The position numbers and the translations under genes were made by a program. 64,000 bases of DNA from an uncultured Hyphomicrobiales bacterium (GTDB lineage Bacteria > Pseudomonadota > Alphaproteobacteria > Rhizobiales > Devosiaceae): positions 58,537 to 122,536 of the forward strand of contig CAIMLX010000174.1 in the NCBI GenBank assembly GCA_903842455.1. The letters are read 5' to 3'. The notes below the pieces were generated by a model. That model made no database searches and was not told the origin of the DNA. It saw only the letters and a list, made by a program, of their open reading frames with translations. Below, one piece after another: positions 48,044-57,400 of the stretch (positions are counted from its first letter, which is position 1; each line of letters starts with the position of its first letter).

Positions 48044-49030
48044 CTACTTGGCTTCGAGCGCGGGCACCAGCAGCCCCACATTGTGCCTGAACATGTCGAG
48101 ATAGGTTGCCGCGCCCTGCTCCGGGCCCGACAGCGCGTCCGAATAGAGCGAACCACCCAGTATGGCGCCGGTCTCAGCGGCAATCTGCTGCACCAGCCGC
48201 GGGTCGCTCATGTTCTCGATGAACAGCGCCTTCACGCCGTCGTGCTTCACCTGGTCGATCAGCCGCGCCACATCGGCCGCCGAGGCTTCGCTGTCGGTGC
48301 TGATTCCCTCGGGTGCGAGGAAGGTGACGCCATAGGCTGACGCGAAGTAGCCGAAGGCGTCATGGGTGGTGATCACCTTGCGCCGCGCCTCGGGCACCGC
48401 CGCAATCGCCGCCTTTACCTCGGCATCGAGCGCCGCGATCTCAGCCGAGTAGGCCTCGGCATTGGCGGTATAGGTAGCGCAGCCCTCTGCATCGATCTCG
48501 CACAACGCCGCCTTGATGTTGGCGACATAGATCAGGCCATTGCCGAGGCTCTGCCATGCGTGCGGATCGAGGCTGCCGTGGTCATGCCCGGTTGCAGCGT
48601 CGCCATGCCCCTCTTCCTCATGCCCTGCTTCGTCGTGGCCGGGCTCGTCATGCCCGTGTCCATCCTCGGCATCGTGGTCCTCGTGTCCATCTGCCGCGGC
48701 CGCGTCGTGCGACACGATACCGTCCGACACCGTCACCACCTTGCTGTCGAACGCCGTCGCCTCGACCAGCCGCTCGAGCCAGCCCTCGAAGCCGAGCCCG
48801 TTGACGAAGAAGGCCTGGGCGCCGCTCAGCACTGCCGCATCCTGCGGGCGCGGCTCATAGACATGGGAGTCGGCGTTCGGCCCGACGATGGTGGTCACCG
48901 CCACCCGGTCGCCGCCCACCTGCTTCACCATGTCCCCAAGGATCGAAAAGCTCGCCACTACCTGCACCGGGGCGGCAAAGGCGGTGCCTGTCATCAGGGC
49001 GAGCGAAATCGTAGCGAGCAAAGCGCGCAT
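48044..49030 (-). CDS. znuA: Zinc ABC transporter substrate-binding protein
   Basis: A 328-residue cluster A-I binding protein. A Sec signal peptide ends at about residue 19 (TGTAFA-AP). Zinc ligands are expected in GPNADSHVYEPRPQDA, LDPHAWQSLGNG and VITTHDAFGYFAS, and the acidic ligand in GISTDSEASA. Residues about 112-150 form a His/Asp/Glu-rich loop, the hallmark that separates ZnuA from manganese homologues. It lies 25 bp after znuB and 9 bp before zur. Confidence 0.95.
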   Translation of the reverse strand: MRALLATISLALMTGTAFAAPVQVVASFSILGDMVKQVGGDRVAVTTIVGPNADSHVYEPRPQDAAVLSGAQAFFVNGLGFEGWLERLVEATAFDSKVVTVSDGIVSHDAAAADGHEDHDAEDGHGHDEPGHDEAGHEEEGHGDAATGHDHGSLDPHAWQSLGNGLIYVANIKAALCEIDAEGCATYTANAEAYSAEIAALDAEVKAAIAAVPEARRKVITTHDAFGYFASAYGVTFLAPEGISTDSEASAADVARLIDQVKHDGVKALFIENMSDPRLVQQIAAETGAILGGSLYSDALSGPEQGAATYLDMFRHNVGLLVPALEAK

Positions 49031-49055
49031 TGGCAGTCTCCTTGTCTAGCGTCTC

Positions 49056-49928
49056 TCAGGCGATGCGATGGCGGGGCGGCACCAGCCGCGTCCGGATCAC
49101 TCCGCGGTTTCCGACCAGCAGCGACAGCAGGTAGATCGCCCCCGCCACCAGGATGATTGCCGGCCCCGAAGGCACCGACAGGTAATAACTGAACAGCAGT
49201 CCGAGATAGCTCGAGGCCACCCCGATGCCGATGGCGACGAGGCACAGCGCTTCGAGCCGCTTGACCCAGAAGCGTGCCGCCGCCGCCGGCAGCATCATCA
49301 ACCCCACAGCCAGCAGCGTGCCCAGCGCCTGGAAGCCGCCGACGAGGTTCAGCACCACCAGCGCGAGGAAGATCAGGTGCACGGCCTGTCCTGCCCCCGA
49401 CACCGACCGCAGGAAGTTGGGATCGAGGCATTCGGCGAACAGCGGCCGCCAGATCAGCGCGAGCGAGACCAGCGAGATGGTCGCGACCGCGCCGATCATG
49501 ATCAGCGCATCGTTGTTGAGTGCCAGCACCGTGCCGAACAGCACGTGCATCAGGTCGACGCTCGAGCCACGCAGGCTCACCAGCATCACGCCGAGCGCCA
49601 GCGAAATCAGGTAGAACGCCGCCAGCGACGTATCCTCGCGCTGGATGGTCAGCCGCGATACCAGCCCGGCGAGCAGCGCCACGATCAGCCCGGCCGCGAA
49701 GCCGCCCAGCGTCATCGGCAGGATTTCCAGCCCCGCCAGCAGGAAGCCGACGCCCGCTCCCGGCAGGATGGCATGCGCCATCGCATCGCCCGTCAGGCTC
49801 ATCCGCCGCAGCATCAGGAACACGCCGACCGGCGCGGCGCTGAGCGCGATCACCACCGCACCCACCAGCGCCCGGCTCATGAAACCGTAAGTGACGAACG
49901 GGCCGACGAAGAAGTCGAACAGGTTCAT
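49056..49928 (-). CDS. znuB: Zinc ABC transporter permease
   Basis: A 290-residue ABC-3 family permease with about eight membrane spans. Family signatures include MSLTGDAMAHAILPGAGVGF and LLAVGLMMLPAAAARFWVKR. ATG 49928 (MNLFDFFVGPFVTYGFM) overlaps znuC by 4 bp. The long open frame to 50381 is a shadow of znuC. It forms the channel for zinc delivered by ZnuA. Confidence 0.94.
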   Translation of the reverse strand: MNLFDFFVGPFVTYGFMSRALVGAVVIALSAAPVGVFLMLRRMSLTGDAMAHAILPGAGVGFLLAGLEILPMTLGGFAAGLIVALLAGLVSRLTIQREDTSLAAFYLISLALGVMLVSLRGSSVDLMHVLFGTVLALNNDALIMIGAVATISLVSLALIWRPLFAECLDPNFLRSVSGAGQAVHLIFLALVVLNLVGGFQALGTLLAVGLMMLPAAAARFWVKRLEALCLVAIGIGVASSYLGLLFSYYLSVPSGPAIILVAGAIYLLSLLVGNRGVIRTRLVPPRHRIA

Positions 49929-50680
49929 GCTGCCCGCCCGTGCTGGTGCGTGTGTCCCTCGTGCCAGGGCGCATGCTCGTCCCAGGCCTCGGTCATCCGC
50001 CGGGCCTTCAGCAGGTTGTCGGGCGCCAGTGCCTCGGCGGTCGATCCCCACGCCACCGGTTCGCGCGCCATCAGCAGCGCGTCGGGGAACACCTCCCGCA
50101 CCATGTGGATATCGTGCAGCACCGCCACAACGGTGCGCTTTTCGCCGTGCCAGCGCCGCATCAGCGCGATCAGGTCGGCCGTGGTCTTCTCGTCGATGGC
50201 GGTGAATGGTTCGTCGAGCAGGATCACGTCGGCGTCCTGCAGCATCACCCGCGCGAAGAGCGCCCGCTGCGCCTGCCCGCCCGACAGCGTATCGAGCGCC
50301 CGATCCTCGAAGCCGCGCAGGCCCACCGCCTCGAGCGCTTCGCGCACCGCGCCATAATCGGTGCCGGTGATCACCCCCCACAGCCCGCGCGAGCGCCAGT
50401 GGCCGAGCGCCACGAGGTCCGCCACCGTCGCCGGGAAGCTGCGGTCGATCTCAGCCGACTGCGGCAGGTAGGCGATATTCCGGGTCGGCGTCTTGCCGCG
50501 TTCGATCGAGCCGCCTAGCGGCTTCAGGATGCCGGTAATGCCCTTGAGCAGCGTCGACTTGCCCGAGCCGTTCGGCCCGACGATCGCGGTCAGCGAGCCA
50601 TCGGCGAAAGTGCCATCGAGATGGTGCACCGCCGGGTGGCCGTCATAGCCGAGCGTCAGGTCGCGCAGTTCGATCGCCAT
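49925..50680 (-). CDS. znuC: Zinc ABC transporter ATP-binding protein
   Basis: A 251-residue ATPase with Walker A VGPNGSGKSTLLKG, signature TLSGGQAQRALF, Walker B ADVILLDEPFTAID and the switch His in VAVLHDIHMV. The C-terminus is His-rich (EHAPWHEGHTHQHG), consistent with metal transport. Its ATG overlaps the TGA of the 43-residue gene upstream (TGATG). Confidence 0.94.
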   Translation of the reverse strand: MAIELRDLTLGYDGHPAVHHLDGTFADGSLTAIVGPNGSGKSTLLKGITGILKPLGGSIERGKTPTRNIAYLPQSAEIDRSFPATVADLVALGHWRSRGLWGVITGTDYGAVREALEAVGLRGFEDRALDTLSGGQAQRALFARVMLQDADVILLDEPFTAIDEKTTADLIALMRRWHGEKRTVVAVLHDIHMVREVFPDALLMAREPVAWGSTAEALAPDNLLKARRMTEAWDEHAPWHEGHTHQHGRAA

Positions 50681-50811
50681 CAGCGCACCACCAGCGGCAC
50701 GATCGCCGCCCAGACCAGCACGACCAGTCCGAGCGCTATGGCGAGACGCACCCCGAGCCCCTGCTGGGCCAGGCTGAACTTTCGCGGTGCGGGGTGATGA
50801 TGGTCGTGCAT
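50680..50811 (-). CDS. 43-residue His-tagged single-span membrane protein at the head of the zinc operon
   Basis: This short gene runs from ATG 50811 to TGA 50680-50682, overlapping the znuC start as TGATG. The product begins MHDHHHPAPRKFSLAQQGLG, so it has a His-rich cytoplasmic or periplasmic N-terminus. One hydrophobic span follows (LAIALGLVVLVWAAIVPLVV) and it ends in Arg. The Zur-box-like site lies 25 bp upstream. It may be a small ZnuB partner or a metal chaperone, but no known family is recognised. Confidence 0.7.
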   Translation of the reverse strand: MHDHHHPAPRKFSLAQQGLGVRLAIALGLVVLVWAAIVPLVVR

Positions 50812-50835
50812 GCGTCTGCCGGGTCTCGTTGATGC

Positions 50836-50853
50836 GTCATGTAATAACGTAAC
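50836..50853. promoter_or_regulatory. Zur-box-like operator upstream of the zinc operon
   Basis: GTCATGTAATAACGTAAC is an imperfect inverted repeat close to the alphaproteobacterial Zur consensus (GTnATGTnATnACATnAC). It sits 25 bp before the first gene of the zinc operon and is the only AT-rich patch in this gap. Confidence 0.6.
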
Positions 50854-50922
50854 ACCGATCGGCAGCGCAAGCCCCTTCGCCGGCCATCACTGGCAGAACT
50901 TTGTGGCCTACGCGCGCAAAGT

Positions 50923-51279
50923 TCAGCGCAAAGGGCCCTTGAAGATGAAGAATGCGCCCGCGAAAATCAGCCCGAAACCGACCGCGTGGTTCCAGGTCAG
51001 CTTCTCACCCAGCACGAACACGGCGAAGCCGACGAACACGGTGAGGCTGATCACCTCCTGGATCGTCTTCAGCTCGGCCGCCGTATAGACCCCGTAGCCG
51101 ATGCGGTTGGCCGGTACCGCCAGCCAGTATTCCACCAGCGCAATCGCCCAGCTGACCATCACCACCACCCACAGGGCAGCGTGCGGAAACTTCAGGTGAC
51201 CGTACCAGGCGATGGTCATGAAGACGTTGGAGCCGATCAACAAGATGATCGGCATCACGGTCTGAAAAGTCAGGGGCAT
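50923..51279 (-). CDS. DMT family / DUF486 small membrane protein
   Basis: A 118-residue protein with four membrane helices: VMPIILLIGSNVFMTIAWYG, LWVVVMVSWAIALVEYWLAV, VISLTVFVGFAVFVLG and AVGFGLIFAGAFFIF. The layout and the AVPANRIGYGVYTAAELKTI loop match DUF486 (COG3169), a half-size relative of drug/metabolite transporters. Function is unknown. It stands alone between the zinc operon and the secreted protein gene. Confidence 0.9.
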   Translation of the reverse strand: MPLTFQTVMPIILLIGSNVFMTIAWYGHLKFPHAALWVVVMVSWAIALVEYWLAVPANRIGYGVYTAAELKTIQEVISLTVFVGFAVFVLGEKLTWNHAVGFGLIFAGAFFIFKGPLR

Positions 51280-51394
51280 CGGAGCTCGCGAATCAGGCAG
51301 GCTCGCTATTCTTCAGGCTTGCCCCACGTCCGCCGCAAGCCCTCAACATGCTATGATGGATCGGCCAGATTCGCCGTCGAACCCGGAGGCCCAA

Positions 51395-51997
51395 ATGCGT
51401 CGCCTGCTGCTGCTCCCCGCCTTGCTCCTCGCCACCCCCGGCCTCGCCGCGCAGCTGACCTGCGATGGCCCGTTCGCGGCAGATACGTCCGAGGCACGAC
51501 TGGTCGAAGCCTTCGGTCGCGACAACGTCGTCACCGGCGAAGTGCCCGGCCCGGAAGGCTCGACGCTCCTCGCTACCACGATATTCCCCAACGATCCGGA
51601 GCGGCGTATCGAGGTCGGCTGGTGGGATGAAGACAGCCTCAGCCAGCTTGCGTATTTCACCGTACCCCCCGGCGACACCACCCCGCAGGGCGTGACGCTG
51701 GGCATGACGGTCAAGGAAGTGGAAGCGCTCAACGAAGGCCCGTTCGAGCTCCAGGGCTTCTGGTGGGACTATGGCGGCTACGCCAACTTCACCGGCGGCA
51801 GGCTGGGCGCGCCAGAGGAAGGCTGCATCGTTTCGGTCCGCTTCGCCCCCGCCGGCGAGTACCCGCAGGACCTCAACGTCGATGCGGTGTCAGGCGACAT
51901 GCTGGTGCCATCCGACGAGCCGCTGCTCGAGACGCTGGACGTACGGGTGGAACAGCTCTCGGTCAGCTACCCCGATTTCGGCGCATCGGAAGATTGA
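51395..51997 (+). CDS. Hypothetical secreted protein
   Basis: A 200-residue protein with a Sec signal peptide (MRRLLLLPALLLATPGLAA then QLTCDG). The mature part has EARLVEAFGRDNVVTGEV and GVTLGMTVKEVEALNEGPFE, a pattern seen in small periplasmic proteins that bind or sense at the envelope, but no family is recognised. ATG 51395 has GGAGG 6-8 bp upstream; the longer frame from 51353 would add a polar stretch before the signal peptide. It ends just before the cobalamin riboswitch. Confidence 0.8.
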   Translation: MRRLLLLPALLLATPGLAAQLTCDGPFAADTSEARLVEAFGRDNVVTGEVPGPEGSTLLATTIFPNDPERRIEVGWWDEDSLSQLAYFTVPPGDTTPQGVTLGMTVKEVEALNEGPFELQGFWWDYGGYANFTGGRLGAPEEGCIVSVRFAPAGEYPQDLNVDAVSGDMLVPSDEPLLETLDVRVEQLSVSYPDFGASED

Positions 51998-52029
51998 CCT
52001 TGGCGCCCTCGCGGGCGTATCGAAGATGA

Positions 52030-52217
52030 ACGTTGGTTCCCCGGACCCGCTTGGGCGAGGGGATCAAAAGGGAATACGGTGAGGCGTACCCATCAGGGAC
52101 CAAATCCGTAGCTGCCCCCGCAACTGTAAGCGGCGAGCAACCTCCGATCACCACTGGCCACAAGGCCGGGAAGGCGGAGACTTGCAGTGACCCGTGAGCC
52201 AGGAGACCTGCCAACGT
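52030..52217 (+). ncRNA. Cobalamin riboswitch
   Basis: The conserved B12 box GAGCCAGGAGACCTGCC lies at 52196-52212. Upstream the core includes GAATACGGTGAGGC, ATCCGTAGCTGCCCCCGCAA and CTGTAAGCGG. The closing P1 stem is ACGTTGG (52030-52036) with CCAACGT (52211-52217). A GGGGCCGCGGCCCC hairpin at 52291-52304 could be part of the expression platform. It should repress the downstream CbiM-like permease, cobW, PhnA-like, cobN and cobO genes when adenosylcobalamin is plentiful. Confidence 0.96.
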
Positions 52218-52370
52218 CGTGTTGAACGCTGATCTGTCGGTGGGACAGGCGGAGGTGTGCATGACCCGACCATCGGGCTGAGTCCATTGCGGGGCCGCGG
52301 CCCCCATCGCGATCCGCCGCCAGCGCGCCGGACGCCAATGTCTCCATTCCCAAAATCCCGGATCGAACAC

Positions 52371-53042
52371 ATGCACATCGAACCCGAACTCGTCTCGCCT
52401 GAAAAGATGCTCCTCGCCTTTGGCACCGCCGCAGCGGCCGCCGGCTACACCGCCAAGCTGGCCTGGGACAGCATCAGAGAGCAGGGTCCGCTCTCGCTCG
52501 TCGCCCGCTCTGCCCTCGGCACGGCTGCCGTCTTCGCCTTCTTCGAGCTGCTGCCGCACCACCCGGTGGGCGTCAGCGAAGTCCACCTGATCCTCGGCTC
52601 GACCCTGCTGCTGGTGCTCGGCGCCGCGCCTGCCGCCATCGGCCTCGCGCTCGGGTTGCTGCTGCAGGGCCTGTTCTTCGCCCCCTTCGACCTGCCGCAG
52701 TACTTTGCCAACGTCACGACGCTGCTGGTGCCGCTGTTCGCGATCAAGCTCGTCGCCGACCGGATCATCCGGCCGGACACCCCCTATGTCGATCTCCGCT
52801 ACAGTCAGGCGCTGGCGCTTTCGGCCACCTATCAGGGCGGCGTGGTGCTCTGGGTCGGGTTCTGGGCGCTCTACGGCCAGGGCCTCGGGGCCGAGAACAT
52901 CACGGCGGTCGCCAGCTTCGGCGCAGCCTACATGCTGGTCGTGCTGGCCGAGCCGCTGATCGACCTCGCGATCCTCGCTGGCGCCAAGTTGGTGCGCGGC
53001 CTCGGCCGCACCGGCCTCGTCACCCGTCGCCTCTACGCCTGA
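52371..53042 (+). CDS. CbiM-like energy-coupling factor cobalt transporter permease
   Basis: A 223-residue membrane protein with about six spans, related to the CbiM/NikM substrate-capturing component. The start at ATG 52371 yields the N-terminal MHIEP; the His at position 2 coordinates the metal in CbiM, which strongly favours this start over those at 52257 or 52338. HHPVGVSEVHLILGSTLLLV is a second typical motif. It follows the riboswitch directly. No CbiN, CbiQ or CbiO gene is adjacent, so it either works alone or uses an ECF module elsewhere. Confidence 0.88.
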   Translation: MHIEPELVSPEKMLLAFGTAAAAAGYTAKLAWDSIREQGPLSLVARSALGTAAVFAFFELLPHHPVGVSEVHLILGSTLLLVLGAAPAAIGLALGLLLQGLFFAPFDLPQYFANVTTLLVPLFAIKLVADRIIRPDTPYVDLRYSQALALSATYQGGVVLWVGFWALYGQGLGAENITAVASFGAAYMLVVLAEPLIDLAILAGAKLVRGLGRTGLVTRRLYA

Positions 53043-53067
53043 CCGATACCTTCCGCATAAAGAACCT

Positions 53068-53087
53068 GGCGCCCCTGCGGGGGCGCC
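53068..53087 (+). other. Hairpin between the CbiM-like gene and cobW
   Basis: GGCGCCCC (53068-53075) and GGGGCGCC (53080-53087) form an 8-bp perfect stem with a 4-base loop. There is no T-tract, so it is more likely an mRNA stabiliser or processing site than a terminator. Confidence 0.4.
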
Positions 53088-53108
53088 ACCGCCCCGAAAG
53101 GGTACGCC

Positions 53109-54164
53109 ATGACCGAAAAGATCCCCGTCACCGTCATCACCGGCTTCCTCGGCGCCGGCAAGACGACGCTCGTCCGTCACCTGCTCGCCCACGCGCAGGG
53201 CAAGCGCATCGCGCTCATCATCAACGAGTTCGGCGAACTCGGCATCGACAAGGAAATCCTCGCCGGCTGCGGCGACGAGACCTGCCGCGAAGAGGACATG
53301 ATCGAGCTCAGCAATGGCTGCATCTGCTGCACCGTCGCCGACGAGTTCATCCCCACCATGCAGGCGCTGCTGGCCCGGCCCGATCGGCCCGACCACATCG
53401 TCATCGAGACCTCCGGCCTTGCCTTGCCGCAACCGCTGATCCGCGCCTTCAACTGGCCCGAGATCAAGTCCGAGGTCACCATCGACGGCGTCATCACCGT
53501 CGCCGATGCGGCAGCGCTTTCCGAAGGCCGATTCGCCAACGACGAAGCCGCCGTCGATGCGCTGCGCTCCGCCGACGACATGCTCGACCACGAGACGCCG
53601 CTCGGCGAATTGTTCGAGGACCAGCTGATCGCCGCCGACATGGTCATCCTCAACAAGGCCGACCTCGTGTCGGACGCCGACCTCGACACCATCGAGGCCC
53701 ACCTCAAGGTCGAGATGCGCCCCGGCACCGGCATCGTCCGCGCCCGCAACGGCCATGTCGATGTCGCGGCGCTGCTCGGCATGGGGCTATCGACCGAGGA
53801 CAACCTCGCCGGTCGCGACAGCCACCACGAACTCGAGCACGGCGGCGAAGCCCACGAGCACGACGACTTCGACTCGTTCTCGCTGAAGCTCGACGGCGTG
53901 GCGAGCAAGGACCACCTCCTCGCCGTCATCGAGCAGACCATCCGCGCCCACGACGTGCTCCGCCTCAAGGGCTTCGCCGCCCTCCCCGGCGCCACCGCCC
54001 GCTTCGCCATCCAGGCCGTCGGCCCGCGCGTGACGGGTTACTTCGACCGGCCCTGGAAGCCTGATGAGGCGCGCGAAACCAACCTCGTCGTCATCGGCGA
54101 GAGCCCGCTTGACCGGGTGGCGATCAGCGCGAGCTTGAGCGGCGCCATGGCCGCCGCTGCCTGA
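53109..54164 (+). CDS. cobW: Cobalamin biosynthesis GTPase CobW
   Basis: A 351-residue G3E GTPase. VTVITGFLGAGKTTLVRHLL is the P-loop, ELSNGCICCTVADEF holds the CxCC metal site, and LNKADLVSD is the guanine motif. An acidic/His segment around residues 235-250 (HHELEHGGEAHEHDDFD) and the C-terminal CobW domain follow. CobW is thought to deliver cobalt to CobNST. It is preceded by GAAAGGG and is the second gene under the cobalamin riboswitch. Confidence 0.96.
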   Translation: MTEKIPVTVITGFLGAGKTTLVRHLLAHAQGKRIALIINEFGELGIDKEILAGCGDETCREEDMIELSNGCICCTVADEFIPTMQALLARPDRPDHIVIETSGLALPQPLIRAFNWPEIKSEVTIDGVITVADAAALSEGRFANDEAAVDALRSADDMLDHETPLGELFEDQLIAADMVILNKADLVSDADLDTIEAHLKVEMRPGTGIVRARNGHVDVAALLGMGLSTEDNLAGRDSHHELEHGGEAHEHDDFDSFSLKLDGVASKDHLLAVIEQTIRAHDVLRLKGFAALPGATARFAIQAVGPRVTGYFDRPWKPDEARETNLVVIGESPLDRVAISASLSGAMAAAA

Positions 54165-54182
54165 ACCCAAGGGGCTCCCCAA

Positions 54183-54401
54183 ATGAGCGACATCGTCAAA
54201 GACAGCAATGGCACCCAGTTGGTCGATGGGGATGCCGTGACCCTGATCAAGGACCTCAAGGTCAAGGGCACTTCGGTGACGCTCAAGCGCGGCACGCTGG
54301 TCAAGAATATCCGGCTGACCGGCGACATCGAGCTGATCGAGTGCAACGCCGAGAAGGTCAAGGGGCTGGTGCTGCGCACGGAGTTCCTCAAGAAGGCCTG
54401 A
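54183..54401 (+). CDS. PhnA-domain protein lacking the zinc ribbon
   Basis: A 72-residue protein corresponding to the C-terminal domain of PhnA/YjdM (SDIVKDSNGTQLVDGDAVTL, and VKGTSVTLKRGTLVKNIRLT). The N-terminal zinc-ribbon cysteines of full-length PhnA are absent; there is only one cysteine. It lies 18 bp after cobW and 3 bp before cobN, so it is surely co-transcribed. PhnA was once linked to phosphonate use, but its role is not established. Function in a cobalamin operon is unknown. Confidence 0.88.
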   Translation: MSDIVKDSNGTQLVDGDAVTLIKDLKVKGTSVTLKRGTLVKNIRLTGDIELIECNAEKVKGLVLRTEFLKKA

Positions 54402-54404
54402 TCG

Positions 54405-57400
54405 ATGCACCTCCTCGCCGCCCAGGCCGGCGCATTGCAGCAGGACGGCGAGGCGATCGACCTCGGCCAGACCCCGGCCGATATCGTCTTCGCCAGCGCC
54501 GCCGACAGCGAGCTGATGATGCTCGCCGCGGCAGCGGACCGGGCTGGGGCGGATGACCTCCGCCTCGCCAACCTGCTGCGGCTGAGCCACAATCTCAGCG
54601 TCGACATGTGGCTGGAGCAGACCGTGCGCCACGCCAAACTAGTGGTCATCCGCCTGCTCGGCGGCCCGGCCTATTGGCCCTATGGCGTCGACGAACTGAC
54701 GGCCCTGAGCCTGAGCGGTGCCCCCAAGCTCGCCATCCTCCCCGGCGACGCCACCCCCGACCCCATCCTGCAGAGCCGCTCGACCATCTCGCCGGAAGCG
54801 TGGACCCGCCTCCACAGCCTCTTCACCGCCGGCGGCCCGGAGAACGCAGACACACTCCTTGCGACCTTCCGGCAGTTGACCGTCCCCTCACCCGGCGGCT
54901 CGGCCGCCACCCTCTCCCTCAAGGGGAGAGGGGCAACAGTGCCTCGCTCGGCCGCTGAGCTTGAAGCAGGCCACCCTCGCCCCTCTCCCCTTGAGGGCGA
55001 GGGTGCCTCGCGCAGCGAGGCGGGTGAGGGGCAGTTCAATCCAAAACCCTTCCCGCGCTTCGGCCTTTGGAACCCGCGCGACGGCATGGTGCCCGAACTT
55101 CCACCGAGCCCGCACCCCAACGTCCCGATCCTGTTTTACCGCGCCGCGCTCGAAGGCGCCGGCACCGCCACGCTCGAGGCGCTGATTGCCGAGCTGGAGG
55201 CCCGGCACCTCAACCCTGTCCCCATCGTTGTCTCAAGCCTGAAGGAAGGCGCCTGCATCCGCTTCGTGCAGCGTGTCTTCGCCGACCATCCACCCGGCGT
55301 GATCCTCAACCTCACGGGCTTCGCGCTGGGTCTTGATGGTCTCGCCCCCGACCAGAACCCTTTCGCCGGGACCGACGCTCCGGTGATCCAGCTCATCCAG
55401 TCCGGTCGCCCCGAGGTGCAGTGGGCTACCGACCCGCAGGGACTTACCGCCAAAGACCTCGCCATGCAGGTCGTCCTACCCGAGCTCGACGGCCGCCACG
55501 GCATGCTGCTGGTCGGTCACAAGCAGGAGGCCGTCTGGCACGCGCGCACCCAGTGCCCGCTGAGCGCCTACGCCCCCGACGCCGATGGCATTCGCCGTGC
55601 CGTCACGCTGGCGAAGAACTGGACCACCCTCCGCGCTACGCCGCGCGGCGAGCGCCGCGTCGCCATCGTCCTCGCCAACTACCCCATCCGCGACGGCCGC
55701 CTCGCCAACGGCGTCGGCTACGACGCACCGCAATCTACCGTCGAGATCCTGAAGACGCTGGCCGCCAACGGCTACGAACTCTCGGCCCCATCGCCTTCTC
55801 CCCTTGTGGGAGAAGGTGCCCGAAGGGCGGATGAGGGGTCGGTTCAGCCAGCACCGCCCGTCGCTTCCGCTCCGGACGCGCAGACCGTGTCTGCGGACCC
55901 CTCATCCGGCGCTCCGCGCCACCTTCTCCCACAAGGGGAGAAGGGAACCGAGAGCCCGGTTCTCACCGGAAACGTCCTCATCGACGCCCTGCAATCCGGC
56001 CCCACCAACGCCCATCCCGAGCGCGGCGCCGGCATCCCGTTCCCCGTCGCCCGCTATCGCGCGCTCTTCGCCAATCTCCCGGCCAAGGTCCAAGCCGAAG
56101 TCACCACCCGCTGGGGCGACCCCGCCACCGACCCCTTCGTCCGCGGCGAGACTTTCCACCTCCCGGCCCTGCGCTTCGGCAACGTGACCATCCTCCTCCA
56201 GCCGGCCCGCGGCTACGATCTCGACGAGACCGCCGCCTACCACGATCCGGACCTCGTGCCGCCGCACGGCTACCTCGCCGCCTATCTCTGGCTGCGTCAC
56301 GAGTTTGCCGCCCATGCGGTGATCCACAACGGCAAGCACGGCAATCTCGAGTGGCTGCCCGGCAAGGCCACAGCCCTCGATCCGGCGTCGTACCCCGCCG
56401 CGCTCTGGGCCGAACTCCCGCAACTCTATCCGTTCATCGTCAACGATCCCGGCGAGGGCACGCAGGCCAAGCGCCGGACCGGCGCAGTGATCATCGACCA
56501 CCTCGTGCCACCGCTCACCCGCGCCGAAACCTACGGCCCGCTGAAGGACCTGGAGGCACTGCTCGACGAGTACTATGCCGCCGCCGGCATGGACCGCCGG
56601 CGCCTCGCCGGGCTCCGGCAGCGCATCCTCGATTTCGCCCGCGACACCCGCCTCGACCGCGATATCGGCCTCGTGCCCGACGAAACGGAATCGCTCCGCC
56701 GCATCGACACCTTCCTCTGCGACCTCAAGGAAGCCCAGATCCGCGACGGCCTTCACATCTTCGGCCAATCCCCGACGGGCCGCCTCGAACGCGACCTCAT
56801 CGTCGCCCTCGCCCGCGTGCCACGTGGCGAGGGGGCCGGCGAGGCGTCGCTGATCCGCGCTCTGGCGGATGACCTGAAACTGGGCGTCGACCCGCTGACC
56901 GCCGACCTAGGAGCGCCGTGGACGGGGCCGGGCGACTGGCGCACCGTCGGCGACATCGTCGAGTATCTCGAAGCCCTCGCCGCCGCACTGGTCGATGGCC
57001 GGCGGCCCGATCCCACCTGGCACGCGACGGCCGCCGTCCTCACCATCATCGACACCACCATCCGCCCGCGCCTCCGAGCCTCCGGCCCAGCCGAAACCGC
57101 CGCCCTCCTCGCCGGCCTCGATAGCAGGTTCATCGCCCCCGGCCCATCGGGCGCGCCGTCACGCGGCCGCCTCGATGTGCTGCCCACCGGCCGCAACTTC
57201 TACTCGGTCGATATCCGCGCCGTCCCCACCCCCACCGCCTGGGAGCTGGGCCAGAAATCCGCCGAAAACCTGCTGCTCCGGCATTTCCAGGACCACGGCA
57301 CGCCGCTCGCCTCGCTGGCGCTGTCGGTCTGGGGCACGGCGAACATGCGCACCGGCGGCGACGATATCGCCCAGGCACTGGCCTTCATCGGCGCCAAACC

